Source of the DNA: Nitrobacter sp035546855
Lineage (GTDB): Bacteria > Pseudomonadota > Alphaproteobacteria > Rhizobiales > Xanthobacteraceae
Direction of reading: 5' to 3'
Length of the DNA stretch: 64,000 nt
Assembly (NCBI GenBank): GCA_035546855.1
Contig: DASZVY010000004.1
Coordinates: 1-64,000, forward strand
Both the position numbers and the translations under genes were made by a program. Below are positions 52,620-61,362 of this stretch, piece after piece. The notes under the pieces are model-generated. The model did no database searches. It worked only from the letters and a program-made list of their open reading frames with translations, and had not been told where the DNA came from. How positions within the stretch are numbered: position 1 is the first letter of the stretch; every line of letters begins with the position of its first letter.

Positions 52620-54317
52620 TCAGAAGCCCATCGACTTCTTTAGATCCTGATCGATCCAAGCGCGCGCCCAGACCGGCGCATCACGCCGAGCGGAGACCGA
52701 AATCTCACCATAGTAATTCTTGACCCACGGCCACCATACCGTGAACGAGCGCGGCCTGGGCAGAAACAGGAATGGCGCTCGCGCGGTCATCTCATTGGTG
52801 AGCGCGGCGACGCCCTTCTTGACCTTGTCCGGGTCCCTCTCCTGCTGGATGGTGTCGAGTGCCGCATCGACCTTCGGGTCGTTGACGCGGGCCGAATTCC
52901 AGACGGAAGAGGACCGGTACAGTTTCTCGATTGAGGCCGTCGGATTGCTCATGCCTGCGAAATGCCAATAGCCGGGGCCGTGCTTGCCGGTGGTCATCAG
53001 ACTGAGAAACGCTCCATACTCCTTTGGCTCGATGGTCATCTTTACGCCGATTGCCGACAGATATCCGGCTACAATCTGCGCTTTCTTTAGCTGCTCAGGG
53101 AAGCTCGGAACCTGTGCCTTGAACTCGAAACCATTCGCAAGACCCGCTTCGGCGAGGAGCTTCTTGGCCTTGGCCGGATCGTACTGGAGAACCTCCCGGG
53201 CATCGTTCGGCATCTTTTCGGGCGGCGTGAAATAGCCTTCCCAAGTTTCGTCCATCGGCAGGTGCGGAAAGTCGGCGTGGCCGCCATAGATCTGCTTCGA
53301 GATGGCGGCCCGGTCGACCGCGAGATTCAAGGCGAGACGCACCTTCGGGTTGTCGAAGGGTGGTGCATCGACCCGCATTGCCAGTGCCTCACCCGCATAG
53401 TCGGGGTGTTCGACGACTTTGATTTTATCTCGGATCGGTGCCAGCGATTTGAGCTCGTCCCAGCTAATATTCGTCATGACATCGATCTTGCCAGTGCGGA
53501 AGGCGGCTAGGCGTGTCTGTGAATCCGCGATCGTCCGCATCACAAGCTTATCGACGAATGGGATCTTGTAAGGTTTGCCGTCGATCGTCTCGCGGTCCCA
53601 GTACTCCTTGTTAGCCTGATAATCCCCGAAGGCCCCGGCCTCATACCGCGTCAACCGGAAGGGACCCGTGCCGCAGGCATTCTGCCAGTTGCCAGCACCG
53701 CCGTTAGGGGCCTCCGTGATCTCTTTGGGATAGATGCCGGCGTAATAGCCGTAGCCGAGGCGGTACTTCCACTCCGAGTTGTACTCCTTCAGGAAGAAGG
53801 TCACCTGGTGCGGTCCCGTCTCCTCGGCCCTGTCGATGAAGGAAAAATAGACTTTGTTCGCCTTCGGACTAGCGACGAGACGGTTATACGCGAACACGAC
53901 GTCTTTGGCGGTAAAGTCGCGCGCTTCCATGATGCCTTTGCAGGCCTGCCATTTCACGTTCTTGCGCAGGTTGATAACGATCGAGAGCGGTTTGTCGACG
54001 ACCTCCCAGCTCTCTGCGAGTTCGCCGCGCAGCACGTCGTCGCTGAGCCAGGCCTCGCTGAAAAAGTTGTTCTTCCCGCCGCCACGTACGCCTTTGCTTA
54101 GATCGCCCACCATCAACTGCTCCATGTAGGGCCCAGCATCGATAGAGACCTTCCAGTTCCAGTCGGCGGGATCCCACGACAACGCCGCAATCCCCGGGGA
54201 GTAAGGAACGATGGTCAGCGTGCCACCGTATTTGGGTTCCTGGGCGCTCACGGCTTGGGTCGCAATCACAGTCCCGAGCGCGATAACCGCCATAGTTCCG
54301 AGATGTCGGCCTACCAT
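52620..54317 (-). CDS. ABC transporter substrate-binding protein, family 5
   Basis: 565 residues. Signal peptide in residues 1-25 (MAVIALGTVIATQAVSA), then a family 5 oligopeptide-type fold: QEPKYGGTLTIVPY, LAESWEVVD, KDVVFAYNRLVASPKANKVYFSFID and GTGPFRLTRYEAGAFGDYQANKEYW. Family 5 proteins bind peptides, but also nickel, sugars and opines. In this cluster the ligand may be a larger organic acid or glycol. Third in the operon, after both permeases, a less common order. Confidence 0.92.
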   Translation of the reverse strand: MVGRHLGTMAVIALGTVIATQAVSAQEPKYGGTLTIVPYSPGIAALSWDPADWNWKVSIDAGPYMEQLMVGDLSKGVRGGGKNNFFSEAWLSDDVLRGELAESWEVVDKPLSIVINLRKNVKWQACKGIMEARDFTAKDVVFAYNRLVASPKANKVYFSFIDRAEETGPHQVTFFLKEYNSEWKYRLGYGYYAGIYPKEITEAPNGGAGNWQNACGTGPFRLTRYEAGAFGDYQANKEYWDRETIDGKPYKIPFVDKLVMRTIADSQTRLAAFRTGKIDVMTNISWDELKSLAPIRDKIKVVEHPDYAGEALAMRVDAPPFDNPKVRLALNLAVDRAAISKQIYGGHADFPHLPMDETWEGYFTPPEKMPNDAREVLQYDPAKAKKLLAEAGLANGFEFKAQVPSFPEQLKKAQIVAGYLSAIGVKMTIEPKEYGAFLSLMTTGKHGPGYWHFAGMSNPTASIEKLYRSSSVWNSARVNDPKVDAALDTIQQERDPDKVKKGVAALTNEMTARAPFLFLPRPRSFTVWWPWVKNYYGEISVSARRDAPVWARAWIDQDLKKSMGF

Positions 54318-54350
54318 TCCTTGCTCCTCCTTAGTGTTATGGTTTTTCGC

Positions 54351-55253
54351 TCAATTGCGCACTATTCCGCGTGGATCGAGAAGATCGCGGAGAGAGTCTC
54401 CGAAGATGTTCACGCAAAAAACGATCAGAGTTATCGCGAGGCCAGGGGCCGCGACCATCCAGACGTTCTCGAACATGTAAGGGCGGGCATCGCTCAGCAT
54501 ACGGCCCCACGCGGGTGCGGGCGGTGGCACACCAAGACCAAGGAAGCTGAGACTCGATTCGGCCAGGATCACGCCGCCGAGGCGCGTGGTGTAAAGCACG
54601 ATGAGGGGCGCGGCGATCGTCGGCAGGATGTGCCGGAGAATAATGTGCCAGTTACCGGCGCCGAAGGAATGGCCCGCCTGCACGTACAGTTGCTCGCGCG
54701 CCGACAGGACCGCGCCGCGTACGATGCGCGAACCGGCAACGCCGTAGAGGATGCCGAGGAGGGCGATGATCTGCACGATCCCGGGGCCGAGAACCGCGAC
54801 GCCCGCGATCAGCACGATTAGGTCGGGAAAGCTCTGCCAGGTATCGACGAACCGCTGAACCAGGGCATCGAGACGTCCGCCGAAATACCCGGACAGAACC
54901 CCGAGCGTGACCGATAGGGCGAGCGATAGCAGCGCGGCGGTGATACAGACGATAACGGAAGTACGGGCTCCATAGATGATGCGGCTGAGGATGTCGCGTC
55001 CGAGTTCGTCTGTGCCGAGGTGGTGCGACCAGGACGGCCCTTGCATCAGCGATGTAAGGTCGATCGCGTCGAAGTCGTACGGTGCGATCCAAGGTGCCAA
55101 GAGTGCGCAGACCACGATCGCGGCGAGAAGGCCGGCGCAAACCGTTCCGAGGATATCCTGCTTAAAAAGGCGACTGAAGAAAGTCCTGACGGGTGCTGCC
55201 CAAGCGCCTCGCCCGGGACCTGTTTCGATCTTCAGAGGTGACTCGATAGTCAT
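54351..55253 (-). CDS. ABC transporter permease, oligopeptide type (DppC-like)
   Basis: 300 residues, six hydrophobic segments. LGTDELGRDILSRIIYGARTSVIVC is a conserved DppC feature, and the permease loop REQLYVQAGHSFGAGNWHIILRHILPTIAAPLIVLYT docks on the ATPase. Starts four bases after the DppB-like gene. Confidence 0.92.
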   Translation of the reverse strand: MTIESPLKIETGPGRGAWAAPVRTFFSRLFKQDILGTVCAGLLAAIVVCALLAPWIAPYDFDAIDLTSLMQGPSWSHHLGTDELGRDILSRIIYGARTSVIVCITAALLSLALSVTLGVLSGYFGGRLDALVQRFVDTWQSFPDLIVLIAGVAVLGPGIVQIIALLGILYGVAGSRIVRGAVLSAREQLYVQAGHSFGAGNWHIILRHILPTIAAPLIVLYTTRLGGVILAESSLSFLGLGVPPPAPAWGRMLSDARPYMFENVWMVAAPGLAITLIVFCVNIFGDSLRDLLDPRGIVRN

Positions 55254-55257
55254 GCGT

Positions 55258-56226
55258 TCAGCCCTGACGAATCTTGGGATCTAGGAGGGCGTAGCTGATG
55301 TCGACGAGCAGGTTGATCGTCATTACGCCGACGCCCACGAGAAGAAAGATGCCCGTAATGACCGGATAGTCCCGCTGCGACACCGCCATCAGGAGTAGTT
55401 GGCCCATACCGGAGATCACGAAGATCTGCTCAATCACGACCGCGCCACCGATCAGCAGGGGCAACTGCAACCCGACGATGGTTATGACCGGCAGAAGCGC
55501 GTTTTTGAGGACATGGCGCAGGACGACCGTCCGCTCGTCGAGACCCTTGCTCCAAGCTGTACGGACATAATCCTGGCGCATGACTTCGAGGACCATGGTG
55601 CGGGTCATCCGCATCGTCACTCCCGACAAGGCGATGCCGAGGACGATGGCGGGCGGCACCATCTGGCGGAGGCTAAGGAGGGGATCGTCGGTCAGCCGAA
55701 CATATTGCACGGTCGGAGCGATCCCCCAGAGCATCGCCGGCACGACCACCACTAATGTCCCGAGCCAAAAAGGCGGGACGGACAGGGCCGTGATGGCAAA
55801 GACACGGCCGAGATAATCGACCGGCTTGTTTTGCCGGATCGCCGAGATGATCCCGACGGGCAGCGCGATCAAGAGCGCGAATATCATGGCCAGCACGCCT
55901 AGATACAGAGTAATCGGCATGCGCTCGGCGACGAGGCGGGTGACGCTATCTCCCGTCCAAAGCGAGCGACCGAAATCTCCGTGGAACACAATCGAGCTGA
56001 TCCAGTGCCAATATTGTACAAGGACCGGCTGATCGAGCCCGAGTGCCTTGATAAGATCTTCGCGGGTCTGGACGCTGGCCGAGATGTCGTTCTGCGACAT
56101 CATCATGTCGATCGTGTTTCCCGGTATCAGGCGAATGGCCGAGAACACAATAACGCTCGCTAACAGGAAGGTCGGCACAAGGGCGACAAGGCGACGAATT
56201 AGATATCTCAGCATGACGCGGTCCAT
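55258..56226 (-). CDS. ABC transporter permease, oligopeptide type (DppB-like)
   Basis: 322 residues. N-terminus MLRYLIRRLVALVPTFLLASVIVFSAIRLIPG is typical of DppB. The docking loop reads VMRQDYVRTAWSKGLDERTVVLRHVLKNALLPVITIVGLQ. First gene of the leftward importer operon; operator 6 lies 145 bases upstream. Confidence 0.92.
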   Translation of the reverse strand: MDRVMLRYLIRRLVALVPTFLLASVIVFSAIRLIPGNTIDMMMSQNDISASVQTREDLIKALGLDQPVLVQYWHWISSIVFHGDFGRSLWTGDSVTRLVAERMPITLYLGVLAMIFALLIALPVGIISAIRQNKPVDYLGRVFAITALSVPPFWLGTLVVVVPAMLWGIAPTVQYVRLTDDPLLSLRQMVPPAIVLGIALSGVTMRMTRTMVLEVMRQDYVRTAWSKGLDERTVVLRHVLKNALLPVITIVGLQLPLLIGGAVVIEQIFVISGMGQLLLMAVSQRDYPVITGIFLLVGVGVMTINLLVDISYALLDPKIRQG

Positions 56227-56370
56227 TGGAGGGCGCGCTCACCATGCAGATTGGCTTGGTCCGACAGCACCACGCTCTTGTCCCTCTCTATGTGAAAAAG
56301 GCCGCTGAACGCCCGCTCATCAAAAAATGAGGTGAGTTCTCTATTTGCAGATCAGTTGCAATCTGGCACA

Positions 56371-56388
56371 TCCAATCTGGTCATACCA
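56371..56388. promoter_or_regulatory. Operator 6 of the cargo regulon
   Basis: TCCA-ATC-TGGT-CAT-ACCA, one mismatch. Placed to control the leftward importer operon. Confidence 0.7.
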
Positions 56389-56493
56389 TTCAAGCGTGCT
56401 CTTGGCGGCGGTGTCAAGGCGAATGTTGTCGCGGTGGCGTAGCTCCGGGTGCTTATCAATTCCGAGAAATCATTGACTGACCTAATTGGATAT

Positions 56494-56511
56494 GCCAATT
56501 TGGTCCAACCA
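56494..56511. promoter_or_regulatory. Operator 7 of the cargo regulon
   Basis: GCCA-ATT-TGGT-CCA-ACCA, one mismatch, with a further ACCTAATTGGA just upstream at 56480-56490. 76 bases before the FAD oxidase start, so it should control the rightward oxidase-GST unit. Confidence 0.7.
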
Positions 56512-56586
56512 GATCGCGATGTTTCCCGAAACGCATGCGCACCTGGATGATTTAATTGACGTCGAAATCTCGAAGGAGGACGCGCC

Positions 56587-58239
56587 GTGGCGAAGGAAAA
56601 GAGCGGCTACTATGGTCAGCGAAGGAAATTCTGGTCGTGGGGATATGAAGGTGAAGATAATTCCCAAGAAGAAATCCGTACCATGCGAGATCGCGTGGAG
56701 CAGCGGCTTGGAATTAAAGACATCGAAGTTCTGTCAGACCCGACTCTAGATGAGATTGAACTTTATCCGTCGCGCATAAAGATCCCACGAACGCTGGAGG
56801 ATTTCTGCACCTCGGAAAAATGGGACAGAATTGTTCATACGTATGGTAAGGGTTTCAAGGACATGACCCTTATCTACCGGCGCGATTTTAAGAAGGCTCC
56901 GGACGTCGTGGCCTATCCGCGCGACGAAGAAGACATCGCCGCTATCTTCGACTGGTGCGGGGAAAATGGTTATGCATGCATACCGTATGGCGGCGGATCG
57001 AGCGTCACCGGCGGCTTCTGGGGTCCCGAGCGCGACGCCTTTCCCGGCGTCGTCGTAATCGACTTGGGCAACCTCAACAAGATTCTCGAAGTCGACCCCG
57101 TGTCACGCTGCGCGCGGATCCAGGCCGGCATTCTCGGTCCGGCTCTGGAAGAGCAACTGAAGCCGCATGGCCTCACCCTGCGCCATATTCCGCAATCGTG
57201 GGAATTCTCATCGCTGGGCGGTTGGATCGCGACTCGCTCGTCCGGTCACTATGCGACCCATCTCACGCATATTGACGACATGGTAGAAAGCCTGCGCGTG
57301 GTCACGCCGGCGGGAACGATCCAGAACCGCCGGCTGCCAGGCTCGGGTGCGGGACCCAATCCGGATCGGCTGTTCATCGGGTCTGAGGGCTCGCTGGGCA
57401 TCATCACCGATGCATGGATGCGTTTACAGGGGCGTGTGAAATTCCGTGCGAATGCATCGATCTCATTCAAGACGTTCTATCAAGGTGCCAAGGCCGTCCG
57501 TCAGATCACCCAAGCAGGACTATTCCCGGCGAACTGTCGTTATCTGGACGAGCAGGACGCCAAATTCTACGGCGCTGGAGACGGCACCGATTCGGTCTTG
57601 TTGCTGGGCTTCGAATCCGCCGACCATCCGATGGACGCGTGGCTGGAGCGCAGCCTCGAAATCTGCAAGGACTTCGGTGGCGTCGTGAAGCAACGCGCGG
57701 GAACTGCGGACAACGCGCTGGAGACCAGCCGTAGCGGGCCGCAGGGTAGCTGGCGGCACCAGTTCAGGTATCTGCCCCGGCTGATGCATACGCGCGCCGC
57801 GATGGGAATCGTCAGCTTCACGTTCGAAACTGCCTACACTTGGGATAAGTTCGAAGAAGTCGATACCGAGATCATGCGACGCATGCGGAAAGCCCAGAAG
57901 GAAAATCTTGGCGGCGGCATCGTCTGCCGTAGGTTCTCCTTCCTGTATCCGGACGGCCCGGCCCCTTACTATTCGGTCATGGCTCCTTCGACACATGCCA
58001 ACAGCCTTGAAGCCTATACGATGCTCCACGACGTGGCGTCAGATGCGCTACTTGAACTCGGCGCCACCATCACGCACCATCATGCTGTCGGCAAATCGTT
58101 CCGTCCTTGGTACGACAAGGAAGTCGATCCGTTGTTCCGCCGTGTGCTGGCAGCCGCCAAGACCGAACTGGACCCGAAGTGGATGTTGAATCCTGGGCTT
58201 ATCGTTGACAAGCCAGCAGGGCTAAAGATCGTCGGATAG
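56587..58239 (+). CDS. FAD-binding oxidase resembling alkylglycerone-phosphate synthase
   Basis: 550 residues from GTG 56587 with GAAGGAGGAC as ribosome site. N-terminal KFWSWGYEGE is the start seen in AGPS-like proteins. The PCMH FAD domain has PDVVAYPRDEEDIAAIFDWCGENGYACIPYGGGSSVTGGF, SSLGGWIATRSSGHYATHLTHIDDMV and FIGSEGSLGIITDAWMRLQ; the C-terminal domain has the active-site ATITHHHAVGKSFRPWYDKE. Eukaryotic AGPS builds ether bonds; bacterial relatives mostly have no known role. Here, with alcohol/aldehyde oxidation and glycolate oxidase, an oxidative ether cleavage is conceivable. Co-transcribed with the GST. Confidence 0.85.
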   Translation: MAKEKSGYYGQRRKFWSWGYEGEDNSQEEIRTMRDRVEQRLGIKDIEVLSDPTLDEIELYPSRIKIPRTLEDFCTSEKWDRIVHTYGKGFKDMTLIYRRDFKKAPDVVAYPRDEEDIAAIFDWCGENGYACIPYGGGSSVTGGFWGPERDAFPGVVVIDLGNLNKILEVDPVSRCARIQAGILGPALEEQLKPHGLTLRHIPQSWEFSSLGGWIATRSSGHYATHLTHIDDMVESLRVVTPAGTIQNRRLPGSGAGPNPDRLFIGSEGSLGIITDAWMRLQGRVKFRANASISFKTFYQGAKAVRQITQAGLFPANCRYLDEQDAKFYGAGDGTDSVLLLGFESADHPMDAWLERSLEICKDFGGVVKQRAGTADNALETSRSGPQGSWRHQFRYLPRLMHTRAAMGIVSFTFETAYTWDKFEEVDTEIMRRMRKAQKENLGGGIVCRRFSFLYPDGPAPYYSVMAPSTHANSLEAYTMLHDVASDALLELGATITHHHAVGKSFRPWYDKEVDPLFRRVLAAAKTELDPKWMLNPGLIVDKPAGLKIVG

Positions 58240-58252
58240 GGATTTTCCAGCT

Positions 58253-58933
58253 ATGATTGATCTATACTTCTGGCCAACCCCCAACGGGTATAAAGCAGCT
58301 ATAATGCTGGCAGAGTTGGACTTGGAGTATCGTGTAATTCCGGTTGATATAACGGCAGGTCAGCAGTTTCATCCGGAATTCCTGAAGATCAATCCAAACA
58401 ACAAAGTGCCGGCCATCGTGGATCACGATGGCCCGCACAACAAGCCTTATGCTGTTTTTGAATCCGCGGTCGTTCTGATCTATCTTGCAGAAAAGTTCGG
58501 TAAATTCCTTTCTCAGGATCCGGAGAAACGCTACGATACGTTAAAGTGGCTTGTCTTTCAGAATACGACGATGGGTCCAATGCTGGGCCAAGCACACCAC
58601 TTCATGGTGTATGCGACCGAGAAGATCGATTACGCCATCGAACGTTATGATCGGGAAGTTGGCCGAATATACAACATTCTCGAGAAGCGCCTTGGCGAAT
58701 CTGAATATCTCGCCGGCGAGTATTCTATCGCTGACATCAGCACATTCCCTTGGGTTCGCACGCGAAAGCTGCATCGACGCGAGTTGTCGGAGTACCCGAA
58801 CATTGATCGATGGTACCAGGCGATCAAAGACCGTCCGGGGGTTCGGGCGGGCATAAACACGTTGTCCGACAGCAAACAATGGGAAGCGAAGCCGGGCACC
58901 GAGGCCTGGAAGAATATGTTTGGAAAGAACTGA
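58253..58933 (+). CDS. Nu-class glutathione S-transferase (YfcG/YghU-like)
   Basis: 226 residues. MIDLYFWPTPNGYKAAIMLAELDLEYRVIPVDI and FLKINPNNKVPAIVDHDG are the YfcG-type N-terminal thioredoxin fold, with Thr/Asn at the glutathione thiol instead of Tyr or Ser; the C-terminal domain has GPMLGQAHHF and YAIERYDREVGRIYNILEKRL, and AGEYSIADISTFPW. Nu-class enzymes reduce disulfides with two GSH and bind GSSG. Starts 13 bases after the FAD oxidase. A GST is also part of PEG-degrading gene sets in sphingomonads; glutathione reductase at 40864 would renew GSH. Confidence 0.92.
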   Translation: MIDLYFWPTPNGYKAAIMLAELDLEYRVIPVDITAGQQFHPEFLKINPNNKVPAIVDHDGPHNKPYAVFESAVVLIYLAEKFGKFLSQDPEKRYDTLKWLVFQNTTMGPMLGQAHHFMVYATEKIDYAIERYDREVGRIYNILEKRLGESEYLAGEYSIADISTFPWVRTRKLHRRELSEYPNIDRWYQAIKDRPGVRAGINTLSDSKQWEAKPGTEAWKNMFGKN

Positions 58934-58967
58934 AGTTCGTAACAATCAAAAGGGAGCGTCGACTCAA

Positions 58968-59626
58968 ATGGCTAACTGGGTAAAGGCCGCTCTTACGAAA
59001 GATGGGTCGGATGATAGCATTCAGCAGCTCAATATCGACGGATGTAAAGTTGCGCTCTAGCGGGATGCCTATCCATGGCAGAAGTATCCCCAGGCTGAGT
59101 CTATCAACGCATTCGCGCGGGTATCGGTGCGGCAATGAGCCAAGATCCGACCAAAAGCGAGCGTTGAAGCGAAGCGGCTCGCTGGACTTCGCGAAGCGGC
59201 TGCGGCGATGAAGCTGAGTTATTGGGCCGATCAGATCGATATTCAGATCGAGGTCGTGCAAGGTCTTACAGCTTTTGCTGAAGGCGAGCGCGATGAGGGT
59301 ATTACATGCTGGGCCACGCGGCGGATCGCGAAGATGCGAGTGCTAAAAGTGTCGTCACGCCAGGACCAATTGTTCCGGCGCGAGAGATATTGGCGATGAT
59401 ACTTGAGCGTGACGGTAAACCGGCTGACGCTCTCGCTGAATTCGAAAAAGTGCTTCAGCACCAACCTAATCGATACCGCGCGATCGCGGGAGCGGCAGAA
59501 TGTGCCAAGCGAGCAAGCAATGAGCAGAAAGCAGTCTTCTACTCGAAGCAACTGCTCGAGCTGGCCAAGCATGCGGATAGCCCACGACCTGAGATCGCTG
59601 AGGCAAAGCGCACGCTCGGGATGTAA
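58968..59626 (+). pseudogene. TPR-type hypothetical protein, decayed
   Basis: Pieces of one protein in shifting frames: ATG at 58968, an early TAG near 59058, a segment reading VEAKRLAGLREAAAAMKLSYWADQIDIQIEVVQGLTAFAEGERDEGI, then in another frame MLGHAADREDASAKSVVTPGPIVPAREILAMILERDGKPADALAEFEKVLQHQPNRYRAIAGAAECAKR to the stop at 59626. The last part is a tetratricopeptide repeat. Similar proteins occur in Bradyrhizobium. At least two frame breaks and a stop show it is not functional. Confidence 0.7.
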
Positions 59627-59644
59627 GGCAATAGTTTCTGGTGC

Positions 59645-60104
59645 CGGTTTCTGGATGCCTTGGAAAAGCAAACCGAGGAGAATATCAGACGCGAACTGAC
59701 AGGTTTCGAGCCCACGTCTTGGCTGATGTATCCAAAGGTGTTCAGCGACTATGCTTCGGCTCAGACGGAATATGGTCCGGTCAGGCCTGCTAACGCCAGT
59801 CTATTTCTATGGTATGAAGTCGAGGACGAGATCCTCGTCGATATCGAACGCAGCAAGATGCTTGTCATTCGCTGTCTGTCCATCGGTGACGTCGATGAGA
59901 AGGGCATGGCGCCAATGCCGGCGTCGTGTCCACGGTGGCGGTTGCGACTGGACGATCGGTCAATTCCGGAGATGTGCTGCTATCGATCTAGGTCGTGAAA
60001 ATGGAGACGGTACTATACGCCGATTGCGATGGACCGTCGCCGAAGTGCTGGTGCGCGCCAGCGATCAGATCGACGCAAAGGGTCTGTTGATTGTTTACGG
60101 CTGA
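59645..60104 (+). pseudogene. pyc: Pyruvate carboxylase, C-terminal remnant
   Basis: Three frames carry pieces of the Pyc end in the right order. One reads ELTGFEPTSWLMYPKVFSDYA and, after a frame jump, TPVYFYGM; then EDEILVDIERSKMLVIRCLSIGDVDEKGM; then a biotin-carrier part with VVSTVAVATG and VKMETVLYA, where the usual EAMKM biotin site is broken by a stop and changed residues; and finally VRASDQIDAKGLLIVYG. The first 900 or so residues are missing. Clearly a fragment, probably left by recombination at the cargo margin. Confidence 0.75.
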
Positions 60105-60275
60105 TTTGGGCAGTTAAGTAGATGAGAGGTGTGCCCGCAAAAGTATGACTCAAATCGGAGAGATGATAGCTCGCAGACAGGATGAAGGTTGTAGGACGGA
60201 AGAACATAGGTAACACATATCTGCGGAATTGCCGAGTTATGCACGACATAGGGACGGCAGAAAGGCAGGACAGGA
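60105..60275. other. Gap before LysR gene
   Basis: 171 bases, no gene. The GGCAGGACAGGA near the end is the ribosome site of the LysR gene. Confidence 0.4.
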
Positions 60276-61181
60276 TTGGATCTGCGTCACCTTCGCTACA
60301 TTATCGCAAGCGCTCGGAATGGCAGCTTCAGCGCCGCCGCACAAGAACTCAATGTAAGGCAGCCGATCGTCAGCAAGCGCGTGAAAGAAGTGGAAGACGA
60401 GTTTGGCGTCTGTCTTTTCGACCGTTCAAAGTCAGGGGCCAGCCTCACGGCCGCTGGCGAAGCATTCGTCGTCATCGCGCAGCGCATCATTGAGGATACG
60501 GAGCGACTGGGTGAGCAGACGAAAGCGAGCGGTGCTGGACGCGTCGGCCGCATCGTCGTCGGTTTTTATATGTCATTGTCAACCGGCTCACTACGAGCAG
60601 CGTTGCACAATTTCAGAAAATGCTATCGCGAGATCGATATCGAACCATTCGAGGCGCCGTACACCGAGCTTGCAGCCGGCCTTCATGCTGGCAGGATTGA
60701 CGTTGCCATTCTGTTAGGAGACCCTGGTAGATGCGACATTTTTAACTCCCTTGCGATGCGATCTGAGCTTCTTGTCGTCGCGTTGCCGAAAGACCACCCT
60801 CTCGCGGATCGGCCATTTGTCTACTGGCCGGAACTGAAAGGTGAGCGGTTCCTGGTCAGTCACCACGACCCGGGACCGGATATTCGCATTATTCTCGAAC
60901 GCTATTTGGCTGCTCCGTCAGATCACCCCGAGATTCTGATGAGGTCTTTGAGTCGCGAGAGTATACTAAGCGAGGTCGGCAGCGGGGAGGGTATTAGCCT
61001 GCAATGCGAGACGGCCGCCGGACTGACCGATCTCGGCATTGTTTTCAAACCGGTGCATGATGGCAACGGCTTGACCCGTCTGGGCTACATGGCGTGTTGG
61101 AAACCGACCAACACCAATCCGGTTGTGAAGACGTTTATCGATTTCATTGACTCAAGCACTGATTCGTTCGAGTCGCATTAG
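60276..61181 (+). CDS. LysR-family transcriptional regulator
   Basis: 301 residues from TTG 60276. HTH: DLRHLRYIIASARNGSFSAAAQELNVRQPIVSKRVKEVEDEFGVCLFDRSKSGASLTAAGEAF. The substrate-binding domain is complete (VVGFYMSLSTGSLRAALHNFRKCYREIDIE; HAGRIDVAILLGD; VVALPKDHPLAD). LysR proteins often regulate adjacent catabolic genes, but the nearest neighbours are remnants and trbB, so its target is unclear. Last intact cargo gene. Confidence 0.88.
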   Translation: MDLRHLRYIIASARNGSFSAAAQELNVRQPIVSKRVKEVEDEFGVCLFDRSKSGASLTAAGEAFVVIAQRIIEDTERLGEQTKASGAGRVGRIVVGFYMSLSTGSLRAALHNFRKCYREIDIEPFEAPYTELAAGLHAGRIDVAILLGDPGRCDIFNSLAMRSELLVVALPKDHPLADRPFVYWPELKGERFLVSHHDPGPDIRIILERYLAAPSDHPEILMRSLSRESILSEVGSGEGISLQCETAAGLTDLGIVFKPVHDGNGLTRLGYMACWKPTNTNPVVKTFIDFIDSSTDSFESH

Positions 61182-61362
61182 CCGACATTCTTCGACCGGA
61201 TTTACCGCCGAACATTTCAAGTATTTTTTCGACGGCCTACGATGAGCTACGGCAAACTACGACGTTTCAGATAAATCCTGTTGCCCATCTGTAAGTTCTG
61301 CATTTCTTGATTGTCCCCATCGTCATCCGATCGTGAGTGCGGATGGCCGAAATGGGGGCACG
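61182..61362. other. Right edge of cargo, upstream of trbB
   Basis: No gene and no insertion-sequence end. CTACGATGAGCTACGGCA and ACTACGACG near 61240-61262 form short repeats. Promoter or ribosome site for trbB is expected here; none stands out. Confidence 0.4.

Noticed and set aside
59660..59998. Separate small protein of 112 residues
   Set aside because: It is one frame of the broken pyruvate carboxylase end.
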